Part shown: one piece after another, positions 17,027-25,081 of the stretch
Position numbering within the stretch: the stretch's first letter is position 1
Layout of the letters: each line of letters starts with the position of its first letter
The notes under the pieces: model-generated
What the model was told of the DNA's origin: nothing
What the model saw: only the letters and a program-made list of their open reading frames with translations
Databases searched by the model: none
Program-made: the position numbers and the translations under genes
Assembly: GCF_017377575.1 (NCBI RefSeq)
Contig: NZ_JAFREM010000038.1
Span: 1-52,902 of the forward strand
Reading direction: 5' to 3'
Origin: Candidatus Enterococcus moelleringii
GTDB lineage: Bacteria > Bacillota > Bacilli > Lactobacillales > Enterococcaceae
Length of the DNA: 52,902 nt

Positions 17027-17332
17027 AATGGTTCCTCCTAGTCAAATCTAGTGATATAGATGATGTCAGCTTGCCATTAGGTAATGGTTAAAGCGTTCAT
17101 TTTTGTATAGTAATAGTCTACACCAGCCCAATCCATATTAAAACGTTTTCTTTGCTGGATGAAGAGAAAATGCAATCGAAAAACAGAAATCTAAGCTGGG
17201 AATCAAAAGTTAAATCGGGAAGTCGACTGAAATAAGTAGTATATTTACAGCGAGAAAAACTGTTTGCTGATTGTTGATCTCCATTGTATTCACTGTCGAA
17301 AACCCCTACAATAAAAGAAAAGGGGGATCCTA
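17027..17332. other. Intergenic region between divergent RraA-like and DUF3267 genes
   Basis: No ORF is supported. At 17137-17151, ATTAAAACGTTTTCT matches the catabolite-responsive element consensus WTGWAARCGYWWWCW at all but one position. If functional it would place the RraA-like gene under CcpA. A TATACA -10 candidate on the minus strand lies between this site and the RraA start. Confidence 0.4.
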
Positions 17333-17872
17333 ATGGAGAAAATTCGCTCGATAGACATTATGAATGACAAGAAACTAACTATACGGATCAATATTGTTGC
17401 AGTGATACTAATGATCTTCTTTTACATTTTCTTCACAGGCGTAACGGTTTTCTGGCCAACGGGTAATTTTGGACAGTCTTATCAACTGGGAAATATTATC
17501 TTCGGTTTACTGCTTTTATTTGCCCTAATTGTAATCCACGAATTGATTCACGGGTTGTTTTTTAAACTTTTTTCACCAACAGGTAAGGTAAAATTCGGTT
17601 TTAAAAACGGTATGGCTTATGCCGCTTCACCGGGATCAAAATATACTAAAGGGAAATTTGCTTGGATTTCTGCTGCACCTTTTGTGTTAATTACTTCCTG
17701 CTTAACCGCAGCTTATCTGTTAGGGATCATGCCAGCTGGAGCTTACATTCTTTTTGCGGCAACTCATGCTGGCGCCTGTGTTGGGGACTTTTACTGGTGC
17801 TTGCTGTTGGTGAAGGCACCACCGAAAACATTGGTGGAGGATACCGAAGTGGGGATCGATCTTTATTTGTAA
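17333..17872 (+). CDS. DUF3267 family putative zincin-like membrane protein
   Basis: A 179-residue protein with about four membrane segments (near 20-42, 52-70, 114-132 and 137-155). The second segment contains HELIH (residues 69-73), the HExxH zinc-ligand motif, followed by a Phe-rich stretch. The conserved NGMAYAASPGSKYTKGKFAWISAAPF block is typical of DUF3267 proteins, which are proposed integral-membrane zinc metallopeptidases. Substrate and function are unknown. It is a single gene with AAGGGGGATCCT before the ATG. Confidence 0.75.
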   Translation: MEKIRSIDIMNDKKLTIRINIVAVILMIFFYIFFTGVTVFWPTGNFGQSYQLGNIIFGLLLLFALIVIHELIHGLFFKLFSPTGKVKFGFKNGMAYAASPGSKYTKGKFAWISAAPFVLITSCLTAAYLLGIMPAGAYILFAATHAGACVGDFYWCLLLVKAPPKTLVEDTEVGIDLYL

Positions 17873-17885
17873 TCAATCAGACTAG

Positions 17886-17919
17886 AAATACCGCAGACGA
17901 AAATCGTTTGCGGTATTTT
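17886..17919. terminator. Bidirectional terminator
   Basis: Perfect 10-bp arms AAATACCGCA / TGCGGTATTT around a 13-nt loop, between the convergent DUF3267 and aldo/keto reductase genes. Confidence 0.75.
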
Positions 17920-17929
17920 AGCGTTGAGC

Positions 17930-18778
17930 TTAATCGTGGATTTTTAAGCCGTTTAACATTTTCACTGTTTCTACTTGGTGATGATCAATAATCGTGCTTT
18001 TGCCCGTATCCAAAGCAGCGATTTTTGCCATATCCTCTTGATCCAAGCTGAAATCGTAAAGATCTAAATTTTCTTCCATACGTTCTTTGCGCACAGATTT
18101 AGGAATGATGATGACATCACGTTCGATATGCCATCTCAAAACCACTTGGGCTACGGATTTGTTGTGTTTAGCGGCGATTTCTTTCAACACCGCGTGGTTG
18201 AAGATGTCATTTTGCGCTTCCGCCAAAGGGCCCCAGGCTTCCATGCGGACACCGTATTCGTCCATTACGGCTTTGGCTGCTTGCTGCTGGTGGAAAGGAT
18301 GGACTTCGATTTGGTTGACTGCTGGCGTGATTTCGTTGTTTAAAATCAGGTCAACTAAACGATCCGCTTCAAAGTTGGAGACACCGATGGCTCTTAGCTT
18401 TCCTTCTTTATACAACTCTTCCATTGCCCGCCATGAACCGTAGTAATCACCAAATGGCTGATGAATCAAATACAGATCAAGATAATCCAACCCTAATTTT
18501 TCCAAAGAAGACTCTACGGCTTGTTTGGCAGAGTCGTAGCCTTGATCCTGAACCCATAATTTAGTCGTGATAAACAATTCTTCCCGGGGAATCCCGCATT
18601 TTTTGATGGCTGCTCCGACAGCTTCTTCGTTCATGTAGGCTGCAGCGGTATCAATACTGCGATAACCGACAGCTAAAGCATCCAGCACACAGCGTTCGGT
18701 CTCCTCAGGTGTTACTTGGAATACCCCGTAGCCTTCTACGGGCATTTCTAGGTCATTATTCAATTTGATCATTTGCAT
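17930..18778 (-). CDS. Aldo/keto reductase, 2,5-diketogluconate reductase type
   Basis: A 282-residue AKR of the compact bacterial type (AKR5-like). The catalytic tetrad is recognisable as Asp and Tyr in RSIDTAAAYMNEEAVG, Lys in ELFITTKLWVQD and His in DLYLIHQPFGDY. NADPH-binding residues lie in VIIIPKSVRKERMEENL. It should reduce aldehydes or ketones such as methylglyoxal. A divergent MerR gene lies 96 bp away, and a MerR-type promoter sits in between, so it is probably induced by reactive electrophiles (inference). Confidence 0.9.
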   Translation of the reverse strand: MQMIKLNNDLEMPVEGYGVFQVTPEETERCVLDALAVGYRSIDTAAAYMNEEAVGAAIKKCGIPREELFITTKLWVQDQGYDSAKQAVESSLEKLGLDYLDLYLIHQPFGDYYGSWRAMEELYKEGKLRAIGVSNFEADRLVDLILNNEITPAVNQIEVHPFHQQQAAKAVMDEYGVRMEAWGPLAEAQNDIFNHAVLKEIAAKHNKSVAQVVLRWHIERDVIIIPKSVRKERMEENLDLYDFSLDQEDMAKIAALDTGKSTIIDHHQVETVKMLNGLKIHD

Positions 18779-18793
18779 GGGAAAATCCTCCTA

Positions 18794-18822
18794 TTGATTG
18801 TCGTATTTTTTGTTGCTACAAT
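18794..18822 (+). promoter_or_regulatory. Promoter of the merR-like gene
   Basis: TTGATT (18794-18799) and TACAAT (18817-18822) with the standard 17-bp spacing, pointing to the gene at 18875. Confidence 0.6.
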
Positions 18823-18823
18823 G

Positions 18824-18854
18824 ACTTTACCACCTTAGAGCGACTCTAAGTCAA
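18824..18854 (-). promoter_or_regulatory. MerR-type promoter/operator of the aldo/keto reductase gene
   Basis: On the minus strand, TTGACT (18849-18854) and TAAAGT (18824-18829) are separated by 19 bp instead of 17, the hallmark of MerR-activated promoters. The spacer holds the perfect dyad CTTAGAG-CGA-CTCTAAG (18834-18850). The adjacent regulator at 18875-19300 is the obvious ligand. Confidence 0.82.
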
Positions 18855-18874
18855 CAAGAAAAAGGAGAAAAATT

Positions 18875-19300
18875 ATGTATACAGTCAAGCAAGTGTCTGA
18901 ACTGCTGGAAATGAATCCTCATACCGTTCGCTTTTACACCGATAACGACTTAATTCCCAATTTAAAACGGGGAAAAAACAATGTTCGGCTATTTGACGAA
19001 GAAGCAGTCAACTGGTTAACTGGGGTTAAAGTGCTGCGAGAATGCGGCATGACTTTGGATGCGATTAAGCGTTATGTGGATTTGTGTCTGATTGGAGAAG
19101 CGGCCTTGCCAGAGCGGATCGAAATCGTGCGGGAGCAGCAGGCTAGAGTGAATGAAGAAATTGAAAAGCTGCAAAAGTGTTCGGCTTATTTAAGCGACAA
19201 ACTGGATTTTTACCAACGTTTGCAAACAGGCGAAGAAGAGGTGGATCGGACAGATCCCGGTCAGTGGAGTAAAGAACCTGCCAAAATTGCCAATATATAA
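18875..19300 (+). CDS. MerR family transcriptional regulator (AdhR-like)
   Basis: A 141-residue MerR regulator: winged HTH at residues 1-70 (YTVKQVSELLEMNPHTVRFY, then a wing with KRGKNNVRLF), a coiled-coil dimerisation helix at about 80-120 and a short C-terminus. It has one Cys in each of LRECGMTL and DLCLIG and one near 107 (QKCSAY). AdhR/NmlR-type regulators of aldehyde stress use a conserved Cys in the LRxCGM context, which matches here. It most likely activates the divergent aldo/keto reductase gene and possibly represses its own overlapping promoter. Confidence 0.87.
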   Translation: MYTVKQVSELLEMNPHTVRFYTDNDLIPNLKRGKNNVRLFDEEAVNWLTGVKVLRECGMTLDAIKRYVDLCLIGEAALPERIEIVREQQARVNEEIEKLQKCSAYLSDKLDFYQRLQTGEEEVDRTDPGQWSKEPAKIANI

Positions 19301-19313
19301 TAGAAGTATTTTG

Positions 19314-19343
19314 ACAGCTGTCTTACGGGACGGCTGTTTTTTT
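19314..19343 (+). terminator. Terminator after the merR-like gene
   Basis: Nine-pair stem ACAGCTGTC / GGACGGCTGT (one G-T pair, small loop) followed by seven T. Confidence 0.8.
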
Positions 19344-19606
19344 ATAGGATGAAGCAACCGTTACCATATCTTGGCGATAAAATCAATAGAATTTGAGATA
19401 TTTCCTAAATTGGGTGTGATTTGTCCCGAATTTTGGGACAAAATCTTCCAACTTATAAAAGTTGCGAAAAAGGTATTGTAACCAGTTGATTTGTGGGGTA
19501 AATTTTAGGCATCGAAAGATTAAACGAATAAAAACAACTCAAAAGAATCCATAAACAATCAATGTCATTGATGATGATCGAAGCAACTAGACAAGGAGGA
19601 AACCCG
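19344..19606. other. Intergenic region with a perfect inverted repeat
   Basis: No gene is supported. TTTGTCCC-N7-GGGACAAA (19420-19442) is a perfect 8-bp inverted repeat that could be an operator or RNA hairpin for the downstream gene at 19607. It has no T-run, so it is not a classical terminator. Confidence 0.4.
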
Positions 19607-19990
19607 ATGACCAGTCAATTATTTTCTCACCAGCAAATGTTCAAATTGAAGCGCAAGACCATCGAAAAAAGACTATCTTCTTATTGGGAAGAAACGAAGG
19701 ACGAAAAGCTTACCATTAAATATTTGATAGCCCTTCAGGTGCGGGATCGTATAGGGGAAGAGGATTTTAGCTTTATGCTGGAAGACTTAGTGAAAGAAAT
19801 CTTCTTGAAGACCAAATCAACTCGGACACTGCGCCGTTATTATTATAAATTCAAAGAATATTTTGACAAAAAAGAGTGGGAAAAGCTGACAGTCAGATTG
19901 TTTCCTGCAAAAACCTATACTAGTGAAGATGTTGAAGAATTAGAAGATCAGCTGACAGATGAAATCAATGGAGCGTTTTCTGTCCCCTGA
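19607..19990 (+). CDS. Hypothetical helical protein
   Basis: A 127-residue, charged, predicted all-helical protein (KLKRKTIEKRLSSYWEETKD; LMLEDLVKEIFLKTKSTRTLRRYYYKFKEYFDKKEW) with an acidic C-terminal segment. I do not recognise the family. The ATG at 19607 is preceded by AAGGAGGAAACCCG and is preferred over the upstream ATG at 19562. It sits 45 bp before the DUF2922-like gene, so the two are probably one operon. In Lactobacillales, DUF2922 genes often neighbour a small sigma-like protein and DUF1659. The basic, tyrosine-rich RRYYYKFKEYF region might bind nucleic acid, but this is speculative. Confidence 0.65.
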   Translation: MTSQLFSHQQMFKLKRKTIEKRLSSYWEETKDEKLTIKYLIALQVRDRIGEEDFSFMLEDLVKEIFLKTKSTRTLRRYYYKFKEYFDKKEWEKLTVRLFPAKTYTSEDVEELEDQLTDEINGAFSVP

Positions 19991-20035
19991 CCTATAGCTG
20001 CTGCCTTCAGATAAAAAACGGAAAGGAATAGGAAT

Positions 20036-20776
20036 ATGCTAAGTTTAGTCACTACTTTCGAGAAAAGCGATGGAAAACCCCAACGCTGGACTGTGAAAAA
20101 TGTCAACGGCACGAGAAGTGAGGCTGAAATCCAGGCAGATCTGGAAGAACTTGCTGGGTTGAACTTATTCGAAAAAGACGGTGTCGTTTTATTGAAAAAG
20201 GTAATTAAGGCCAAAATCGTAGAATCGATTGAGACCGATTTATTTGATCTGACTAAAAAAACGGATGACGAAATAGAAGCGTCAGAGAAGAAACCGAAAA
20301 AAGCCGAATTGACTGAGACTAAACCAAAGCAGGTTCCAAAAAAACTTCAAACCGATGAGACGGAGTCTGTCCAAGATCAGACCGCTCTTGATGAAGAGAG
20401 TACAGAAAAATCAAAACCAGAAAATCTTAAAAAAACCAGTAAAGGGAAACTTGCTATTACCGGTAAAATTCCGGAAGTTCCTTATGCTGTTCTAAATAAA
20501 GAACAAACCTTGAACAAGTTGGGAATTGAAATACCAAAGGGTATGAACATTTCTAAGATGAGTCAGGAAGAATTTTCGACCTTTTTGACGACACGGCTGG
20601 CTGAAGGAGCAACTTTTAAAGACGGCAAAGTCGTTGAAAAGTCAAAAGGTAAAAATAGTCCTAGGGGAAAACCTGGGGGAGAACCGAAGAAACCCAACGG
20701 TTCACCACCGAAAATGAAGAAAAGGCAGTTGAAAAAGCTGATGAAACAGTTGAAGGATAAGGAAAAAGACGAATAG
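20036..20776 (+). CDS. DUF2922-like domain protein with long charged tail
   Basis: A 246-residue protein in two parts. Residues 1-75 match the pattern of DUF2922: a strand MLSLVTTFEKSDGKPQRWTV, then a helix and the ending GLNLFEKDG...AKIVESIETDLFD. Residues 76-246 are low-complexity, Lys/Glu/Pro-rich and mostly disordered, with one more ordered island (residues about 140-200, KLAITGKIPEVPYAVLNKEQ onward) and a strongly basic end (MKKRQLKKLMKQLKDKEKDE). DUF2922 proteins are normally only about 75 residues, so the tail is unusual. It follows the helical gene at 19607 in an apparent operon. Its function is unknown. Confidence 0.65.
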   Translation: MLSLVTTFEKSDGKPQRWTVKNVNGTRSEAEIQADLEELAGLNLFEKDGVVLLKKVIKAKIVESIETDLFDLTKKTDDEIEASEKKPKKAELTETKPKQVPKKLQTDETESVQDQTALDEESTEKSKPENLKKTSKGKLAITGKIPEVPYAVLNKEQTLNKLGIEIPKGMNISKMSQEEFSTFLTTRLAEGATFKDGKVVEKSKGKNSPRGKPGGEPKKPNGSPPKMKKRQLKKLMKQLKDKEKDE

Positions 20777-20789
20777 CGTCTATTCCGAT

Positions 20790-20850
20790 GGATACAAAGA
20801 AGCAGTTTTGAGTCTGTTGTATTCGATTGTTGTATCCGCCATCACTGCTT
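20790..20850 (+). other. Interleaved complementary segments after the DUF2922-like gene
   Basis: Two pairs of complementary segments alternate in the order a-b-a'-b': GGATACAA (20790-20797), AAGCAGT (20800-20806), TTGTATCC (20830-20837), ACTGCTT (20844-20850). They could form a pseudoknot or two mutually exclusive hairpins. The second hairpin is followed only by TTCG, so it is not a clear terminator. Confidence 0.45.
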
Positions 20851-20867
20851 TTCGTAAAATTTGGGAA

Positions 20868-21032
20868 ACGCACTGTCTTTTGAAAAACAAGGTCAAGTTG
20901 AAAACACAAATCTTTCTATCCTTCTTACGACATCCTTTGGCTATCCTTGAAATTTGTTTTCACAAAAGACCGGTGTTTTTATAAAAATCACTCCATGACA
21001 TTGTGCATCATTTGGGGAAGTGGTGCACAATG
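20868..21032. repeat. Structured repeat, copy A
   Basis: This copy has GTCTTTTG (20875-20882) pairing with CAAAAGAC (20963-20970), two CTATCCTT motifs between them (20916 and 20941), a CGGTGTTTTTAT linker, and a 12-pair hairpin CATTGTGCATCA / TGGTGCACAATG (20999-21010 / 21021-21032). The same order of elements recurs in copy B at 21171-21364. The transcribed strand is unknown. Confidence 0.6.
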
Positions 21033-21170
21033 GTCAATGGAAATCGTTACATCATCATTTATAAAACGAGTCAAAAGCAGCTTTCAACTTTTTCACTAGG
21101 CTGTTGTTTGAGGGAATAGTCTTAAAAACGGCAAACTAGTTGATCGGCTGAAAGGTGCAAATCCCCTGCG

Positions 21171-21364
21171 GGAAACCGTATCTTAACTTAATAAAACACA
21201 CGGTCTTTTGGCAAAGGAAGTTTGATTTTTTATCTCTATCCTTTTATCCTTTTATCGACGCAAAAATTAACCTATCCTTTACTTGCCGCCAAAAGACTGG
21301 TGTTTTATATACATTTTTCAACACTCCTTCGCATTTTGCACCATTTTATTGGTGGTGCAAAATG
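21171..21364. repeat. Structured repeat, copy B
   Basis: GTCTTTTGGC (21203-21212) pairs perfectly with GCCAAAAGAC (21288-21297), enclosing two CTATCCTT motifs (21236 and 21272). A TGGTGTTTTATAT linker and a perfect 12-bp hairpin CATTTTGCACCA / TGGTGCAAAATG (21332-21343 / 21353-21364) follow. Compared with copy A the hairpin carries a compensatory change (G-C in A, T-A in B at the fifth pair), so the structure itself appears conserved. Confidence 0.6.
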
Positions 21365-21377
21365 TACAAAGAAAAAA

Positions 21378-21424
21378 AAGACAAAAAAACAGACGAGGAC
21401 TCATTGTAGAGTCGTCGTCTGTTT
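21378..21424 (-). terminator. Terminator of the proBA operon
   Basis: On the minus strand, CAGACGACGACTC / GAGTCCTCGTCTG (one mismatch, 6-nt loop) is followed by a run of seven T. It lies just past the proA stop. Confidence 0.88.
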
Positions 21425-21436
21425 ATGATGAATGGA

Positions 21437-22690
21437 TTAGCCTTCCCGAATCTGTCCGTCACCTTGGATCACAAATTTGGTAGAGGTTAATTCTTCCAAT
21501 CCCATCGGTCCTCTGGCATGGAGCTTTTGGGTGGAGATTCCGATTTCGGCACCAAAGCCGAACATGAAGCCATCGGTAAAACGGGTAGAGGCATTAATAT
21601 AAACTGCCGCTGCGTCCACTTGTTTTAAGAAGCGCTGACCAGCTGAATAGCTGTCGGTGACAATTGCTTCAGAGTGGCCGGAGTTGTATTTGTTGATGTG
21701 TTGAATCGCTTCATCCAATGAGGAAACGATTTTTACCGCCAGCGTTAAATCCAAATATTCGGTGGACCAGTCTTCTTTCTCAGCCGGTTTGGCTGTTTGA
21801 AGGTGCTTCATTGATTTTGGACAAGCATGCAGTTCTACCTGGTTCGCCACTAAAGCTTGCTCTACTTGTGGTAAAAATTCTGCCGCTACGTCTTCATGGA
21901 TGAGAATCGTCTCGATAGAATTGCAGACAGAAGGGCGCTGTACCTTGGCGTTAATGATAATGTTTTCCGCCATGTCCAGCTGAGCTGCCGCATCTACATA
22001 CACATGATTGTTGCCGGTTCCTGTCTCGATAACCGGAACAGTGGCATTTTCAGTGATGCGCTTGATTAAAGCCGCACCGCCGCGAGGGATTAGTACGTCT
22101 AAGTAATCGTTCGCCTTCATCATTTGATTGGCCACCTCATGAGACGTGTCGTTAACAAACTGTATACAGTTGCGAGGCAAGTCACAGGCTGCTAAAGCTC
22201 CTTGCAAGATCGTTACCAGCACTTCGTTGGATAAAAAGGCATCCTTGCCGCCCCGTAAAATCACGGCATTACCGGTTTTGAAGCATAAACTGGCTGCATC
22301 AGTGGTGACGTTTGGCCTTGATTCAAAGATAATACCAATCACACCTAAGGGCACCCGCTGGCGTCCGATTAACAGACCGGCTTCGTTGCGCCACATTTTG
22401 CTGATTTCACCGATGGGATCAGGCAACTCGATGACTTGCTCGATTCCTTCGGCCATCGCTTCAATTCGTTCATGAGTCAGACGCAGTCGATCCAGCATGA
22501 TTTCTCTAGTCCCATTAGCTGCGGCGTTTTCCAAATCTTGACGATTGGCCCGCAAAATGCGATTCGTATGCTTTCTCAGCTTGTCAGCCATCACCTGCAG
22601 ACAGGCATTTTTAGTTTTGGTATCTAATCCGCTTAAGATGGCACTGGCCGCCTTAGCATTTTTTCCTAATTGTTCCATCGTACTACACAT
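21437..22690 (-). CDS. proA: Glutamate-5-semialdehyde dehydrogenase (gamma-glutamyl phosphate reductase)
   Basis: A 417-residue ProA that reduces gamma-glutamyl phosphate to glutamate semialdehyde with NADPH, the second step of proline synthesis. Family blocks include [42 protein letters not shown] and the catalytic cysteine in [17 protein letters not shown]. The C-terminal [28 protein letters not shown] is diagnostic. I chose the ATG at 22690, which follows AGGGGGA and overlaps the end of proB by 8 bp (translational coupling). The upstream in-frame ATG would start inside proB. Confidence 0.96.
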   Translation of the reverse strand: MCSTMEQLGKNAKAASAILSGLDTKTKNACLQVMADKLRKHTNRILRANRQDLENAAANGTREIMLDRLRLTHERIEAMAEGIEQVIELPDPIGEISKMWRNEAGLLIGRQRVPLGVIGIIFESRPNVTTDAASLCFKTGNAVILRGGKDAFLSNEVLVTILQGALAACDLPRNCIQFVNDTSHEVANQMMKANDYLDVLIPRGGAALIKRITENATVPVIETGTGNNHVYVDAAAQLDMAENIIINAKVQRPSVCNSIETILIHEDVAAEFLPQVEQALVANQVELHACPKSMKHLQTAKPAEKEDWSTEYLDLTLAVKIVSSLDEAIQHINKYNSGHSEAIVTDSYSAGQRFLKQVDAAAVYINASTRFTDGFMFGFGAEIGISTQKLHARGPMGLEELTSTKFVIQGDGQIREG

Positions 22691-23495
22691 ATTCGTTCCC
22701 CCTGAAAAGTGTTCCGACTTCTTTCCCGTCCAAAATGTCAAAAATAATTCCTGGTGGCTTGCCGTTTGCTAATACCATGGCTCCTTGTGCGTCTAAAACC
22801 CGTTTTGCGGCTTTTAATTTGCTGATCATGCCGCCGGTTCCAAATTTGCTTCCGGCTGATTCACCGGCTTGTTCCATAATTTCTTCGGTTATTTCTGTAA
22901 TGGTGGAATAAAGAACTGCTTTTTTATTTTTGCTGGGATTGTCTGAGTAAAACCCGTCAATATCCGACAGCATAATCAATAAATCAGCGTCCAGCATCTG
23001 GCAAACAATCGCGGATAATTCGTCGTTGTCGCCAAATTTGGTAAAATGATCCAGTTCATCAACGGCTACCGCATCGTTTTCGTTGATGATGGGGATAATA
23101 TTCATACTCAATAATTGCTCCAGCGTGTTGATGGCATTCCTGCGGCTTTCAGGGTAATCGACGATGTCCCGCGTCATCAATACCTGAGCCGTTTGTTGAT
23201 TGTAAGCTAAAAAGCGCTGGTTATAAAAATGCATTAATTCAGATTGTCCCACTGCAGCAACCGCCTGCTGCTCAGGAATCGTAGTTGGCCGATCAGTCAT
23301 GCGCAGCTTATCCATGCCCACACCAATCGCCCCTGATGAAACTAAAATAATTTCTTTTCCTTGGTTGTTTAAATCGGTCAGAACAAAAGCCAGCTGATCA
23401 ATCCCGGAAAAATTAATTTTTCCATTTGGATGAATCAAAGAGCTTGTTCCTATTTTGACTACAATTCTGTCAACGTTTCCTAAAAATTGTCGCAT
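22683..23495 (-). CDS. proB: Glutamate 5-kinase
   Basis: A 270-residue amino-acid-kinase-fold enzyme that phosphorylates glutamate at the start of proline synthesis. The N-terminus [14 protein letters not shown] binds the phosphate; [45 protein letters not shown] and [13 protein letters not shown] are the typical blocks. It ends after the kinase domain and lacks the PUA domain of E. coli-type ProB, as in several other Gram-positive cocci. The ATG at 23495 follows GAGGTGAAGAAG; the longer frame adds 22 residues unlike the family. It is the first gene of proBA. Confidence 0.95.
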   Translation of the reverse strand: MRQFLGNVDRIVVKIGTSSLIHPNGKINFSGIDQLAFVLTDLNNQGKEIILVSSGAIGVGMDKLRMTDRPTTIPEQQAVAAVGQSELMHFYNQRFLAYNQQTAQVLMTRDIVDYPESRRNAINTLEQLLSMNIIPIINENDAVAVDELDHFTKFGDNDELSAIVCQMLDADLLIMLSDIDGFYSDNPSKNKKAVLYSTITEITEEIMEQAGESAGSKFGTGGMISKLKAAKRVLDAQGAMVLANGKPPGIIFDILDGKEVGTLFRGNEYV

Positions 23496-23543
23496 CTTCT
23501 TCACCTCAAGTTTTGCCGCAAACTCAAATAAAGCCTTTTGGGA

Positions 23544-23552
23544 ATTGTACCA
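23544..23552 (-). promoter_or_regulatory. Extended -10 promoter element for proBA
   Basis: On the minus strand, TGGTACAAT forms an extended -10 element (TGN plus TACAAT) about 49 bp before the proB ATG. The -35 is weak. I found no T-box signature. Confidence 0.5.
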
Positions 23553-23854
23553 GATTCTCATCGTAAATTCATCTTTTTTTCATCAAAAACTGAAAATACT
23601 TCGGAAAAATTTCTTGAATACCATCACTTTTCTTCAGTATGAAAGTTATCCATTGTGAAAGCTGCTGTGTTTTGATAACCTTGAAGTGTAAGGTTGCCAG
23701 CTCTGCTTTTCGCAAGTATTCAGTGTTGGAATAAACGTCGAAAAAGCGATGAACAATTGAGGAACGTGGGACTTAGCAGAATGGTATATGCGGTAAGAAT
23801 AGAACACCTATTTAAAGTAAAAATTTCCTTATAACGAAGTAGGGGGAGGATAAA
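23553..23854. other. Intergenic region between divergent proBA and arcA
   Basis: No gene or strong palindrome is visible. I looked for an ArgR box or T-box leader ahead of arcA and saw nothing convincing. AGGGGGAGG immediately precedes the arcA ATG. Confidence 0.4.
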
Positions 23855-25081
23855 ATGACAAATCCATTAAATGTTTATTCCGATATCGGCGGATTAAAGC
23901 AGGTGATGCTGCACCGGCCCGGACACGAGCTGGAAAATTTGATGCCGGATTATTTAGAATCGCTGCTGTTTGACGATATCCCATTTTTAGAACAGGCTCA
24001 AAAAGAACACGACTTTTTTGCCGATACTTTAAGAAATCAAGGTGTTGAGGTTATTTACTTGGAAGATTTGGCAGCTGAAGCGCTGCATTCTGAAGAGGTG
24101 AGACAGCAGTTTTTGACTGAGTATTTGAATGAAGCCTATGTGACTGGCGTAGATACTCGCAAAGAGATCGAACAGTATTTTTTATCCATTAAGGATACCC
24201 GGGAATTCATTGATCAAACGATGGCGGGGCTGCGGAAGAATCAGTTTACTATTACCCGCAATCAAAACTTGTCGGATATGGTGGAGGACAGCAATCCCTT
24301 TTACATCGATCCGATGCCTAATTTGTATTTTACCCGCGATACTTTTTCAATTGTGGGAAAAAGTGTTTCCTTGAATAAGATGTATGCTAAAACCCGGCGT
24401 AGGGAGACCTTATACGGCAAATACATTTTCCAGCATCATCCGATGTTCCAGGATGATCCAGTGAAGCTTTTGTATAACCGTACAATGGATACCCGTTTAG
24501 AAGGGGGCGATATTCTGGTGTTGACACCAAAAGTGCTGGCCATCGGCATTTCGCAACGGACGGATGTTAACTCCATTGAAAAGCTGGCGAAGAATGTTTT
24601 TGACTATGAAGACAGCTTTGAGCACATTTTAGCGTTTAACATTGGCGAAGTCAGGAAGTTCATGCACTTGGACACGGTATTCACCATGGTGGATCACGAC
24701 AAATTTACGATTCATCCGGAAATTGAAGAAAATTTAGTCGTTTATTCAGTCGCCAAAGAAAGCGGAGTTCCAAAAATCGTGGAAGAAACCGACTCTTTGG
24801 AACGGATTCTGTGTCGTTATTTAGAATTACCAGCCGTGGAATTTATTCGCTGTGGCGGCGATGATCTGACGGCAGCGGCCAGAGAGCAGTGGAACGATGG
24901 CTCCAATACCTTGGCCATCGGTCCTGGGGAAGTGGTGGTCTACGACCGTAACCCGATTACTAATCAAAAATTGGAAGAAGCCGGTGTTATCTTGCATCGC
25001 ATTCCCGGCAGTGAACTGGTTCGCGGTCGCGGCGGCCCGCGTTGTATGAGTATGCCGTTTATTAGAGAGGCACTGGATTAG
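23855..25081 (+). CDS. arcA: Arginine deiminase
   Basis: A 408-residue arginine deiminase converting arginine to citrulline and ammonia. The start [18 protein letters not shown], the substrate-binding [11 protein letters not shown], the catalytic [12 protein letters not shown] and [18 protein letters not shown] blocks, and the nucleophile C397 in [13 protein letters not shown] are all present, so the enzyme should be active. In most enterococci arcA heads an arcABC operon for ATP generation. Here neither ornithine carbamoyltransferase nor carbamate kinase follows; a GNAT gene abuts the stop codon instead. This copy may serve acid protection through ammonia, or may depend on arcBC elsewhere in the genome. 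Confidence 0.94.
   Translation: MTNPLNVYSDIGGLKQVMLHRPGHELENLMPDYLESLLFDDIPFLEQAQKEHDFFADTLRNQGVEVIYLEDLAAEALHSEEVRQQFLTEYLNEAYVTGVDTRKEIEQYFLSIKDTREFIDQTMAGLRKNQFTITRNQNLSDMVEDSNPFYIDPMPNLYFTRDTFSIVGKSVSLNKMYAKTRRRETLYGKYIFQHHPMFQDDPVKLLYNRTMDTRLEGGDILVLTPKVLAIGISQRTDVNSIEKLAKNVFDYEDSFEHILAFNIGEVRKFMHLDTVFTMVDHDKFTIHPEIEENLVVYSVAKESGVPKIVEETDSLERILCRYLELPAVEFIRCGGDDLTAAAREQWNDGSNTLAIGPGEVVVYDRNPITNQKLEEAGVILHRIPGSELVRGRGGPRCMSMPFIREALD

Noticed and set aside
20661-20909. Minus-strand ORF of 82 codons across the DUF2922-like 3' end and structured repeat A
   Set aside because: No ribosome binding site. It overlaps a better-supported gene, and the vague similarity of its translation to translations of repeat B follows from the repeated nucleotides.
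21230-21364. Possible short peptides on the minus strand within repeats A and B sharing a KTPVF string
   Set aside because: The frames end quickly (16 and 24-26 codons), are not aligned outside the repeated nucleotides, and base changes preserve pairing rather than codons.
23700-23854. T-box or ArgR site upstream of arcA
   Set aside because: No AGGGTGG-type T-box core and no recognisable ARG box could be found.
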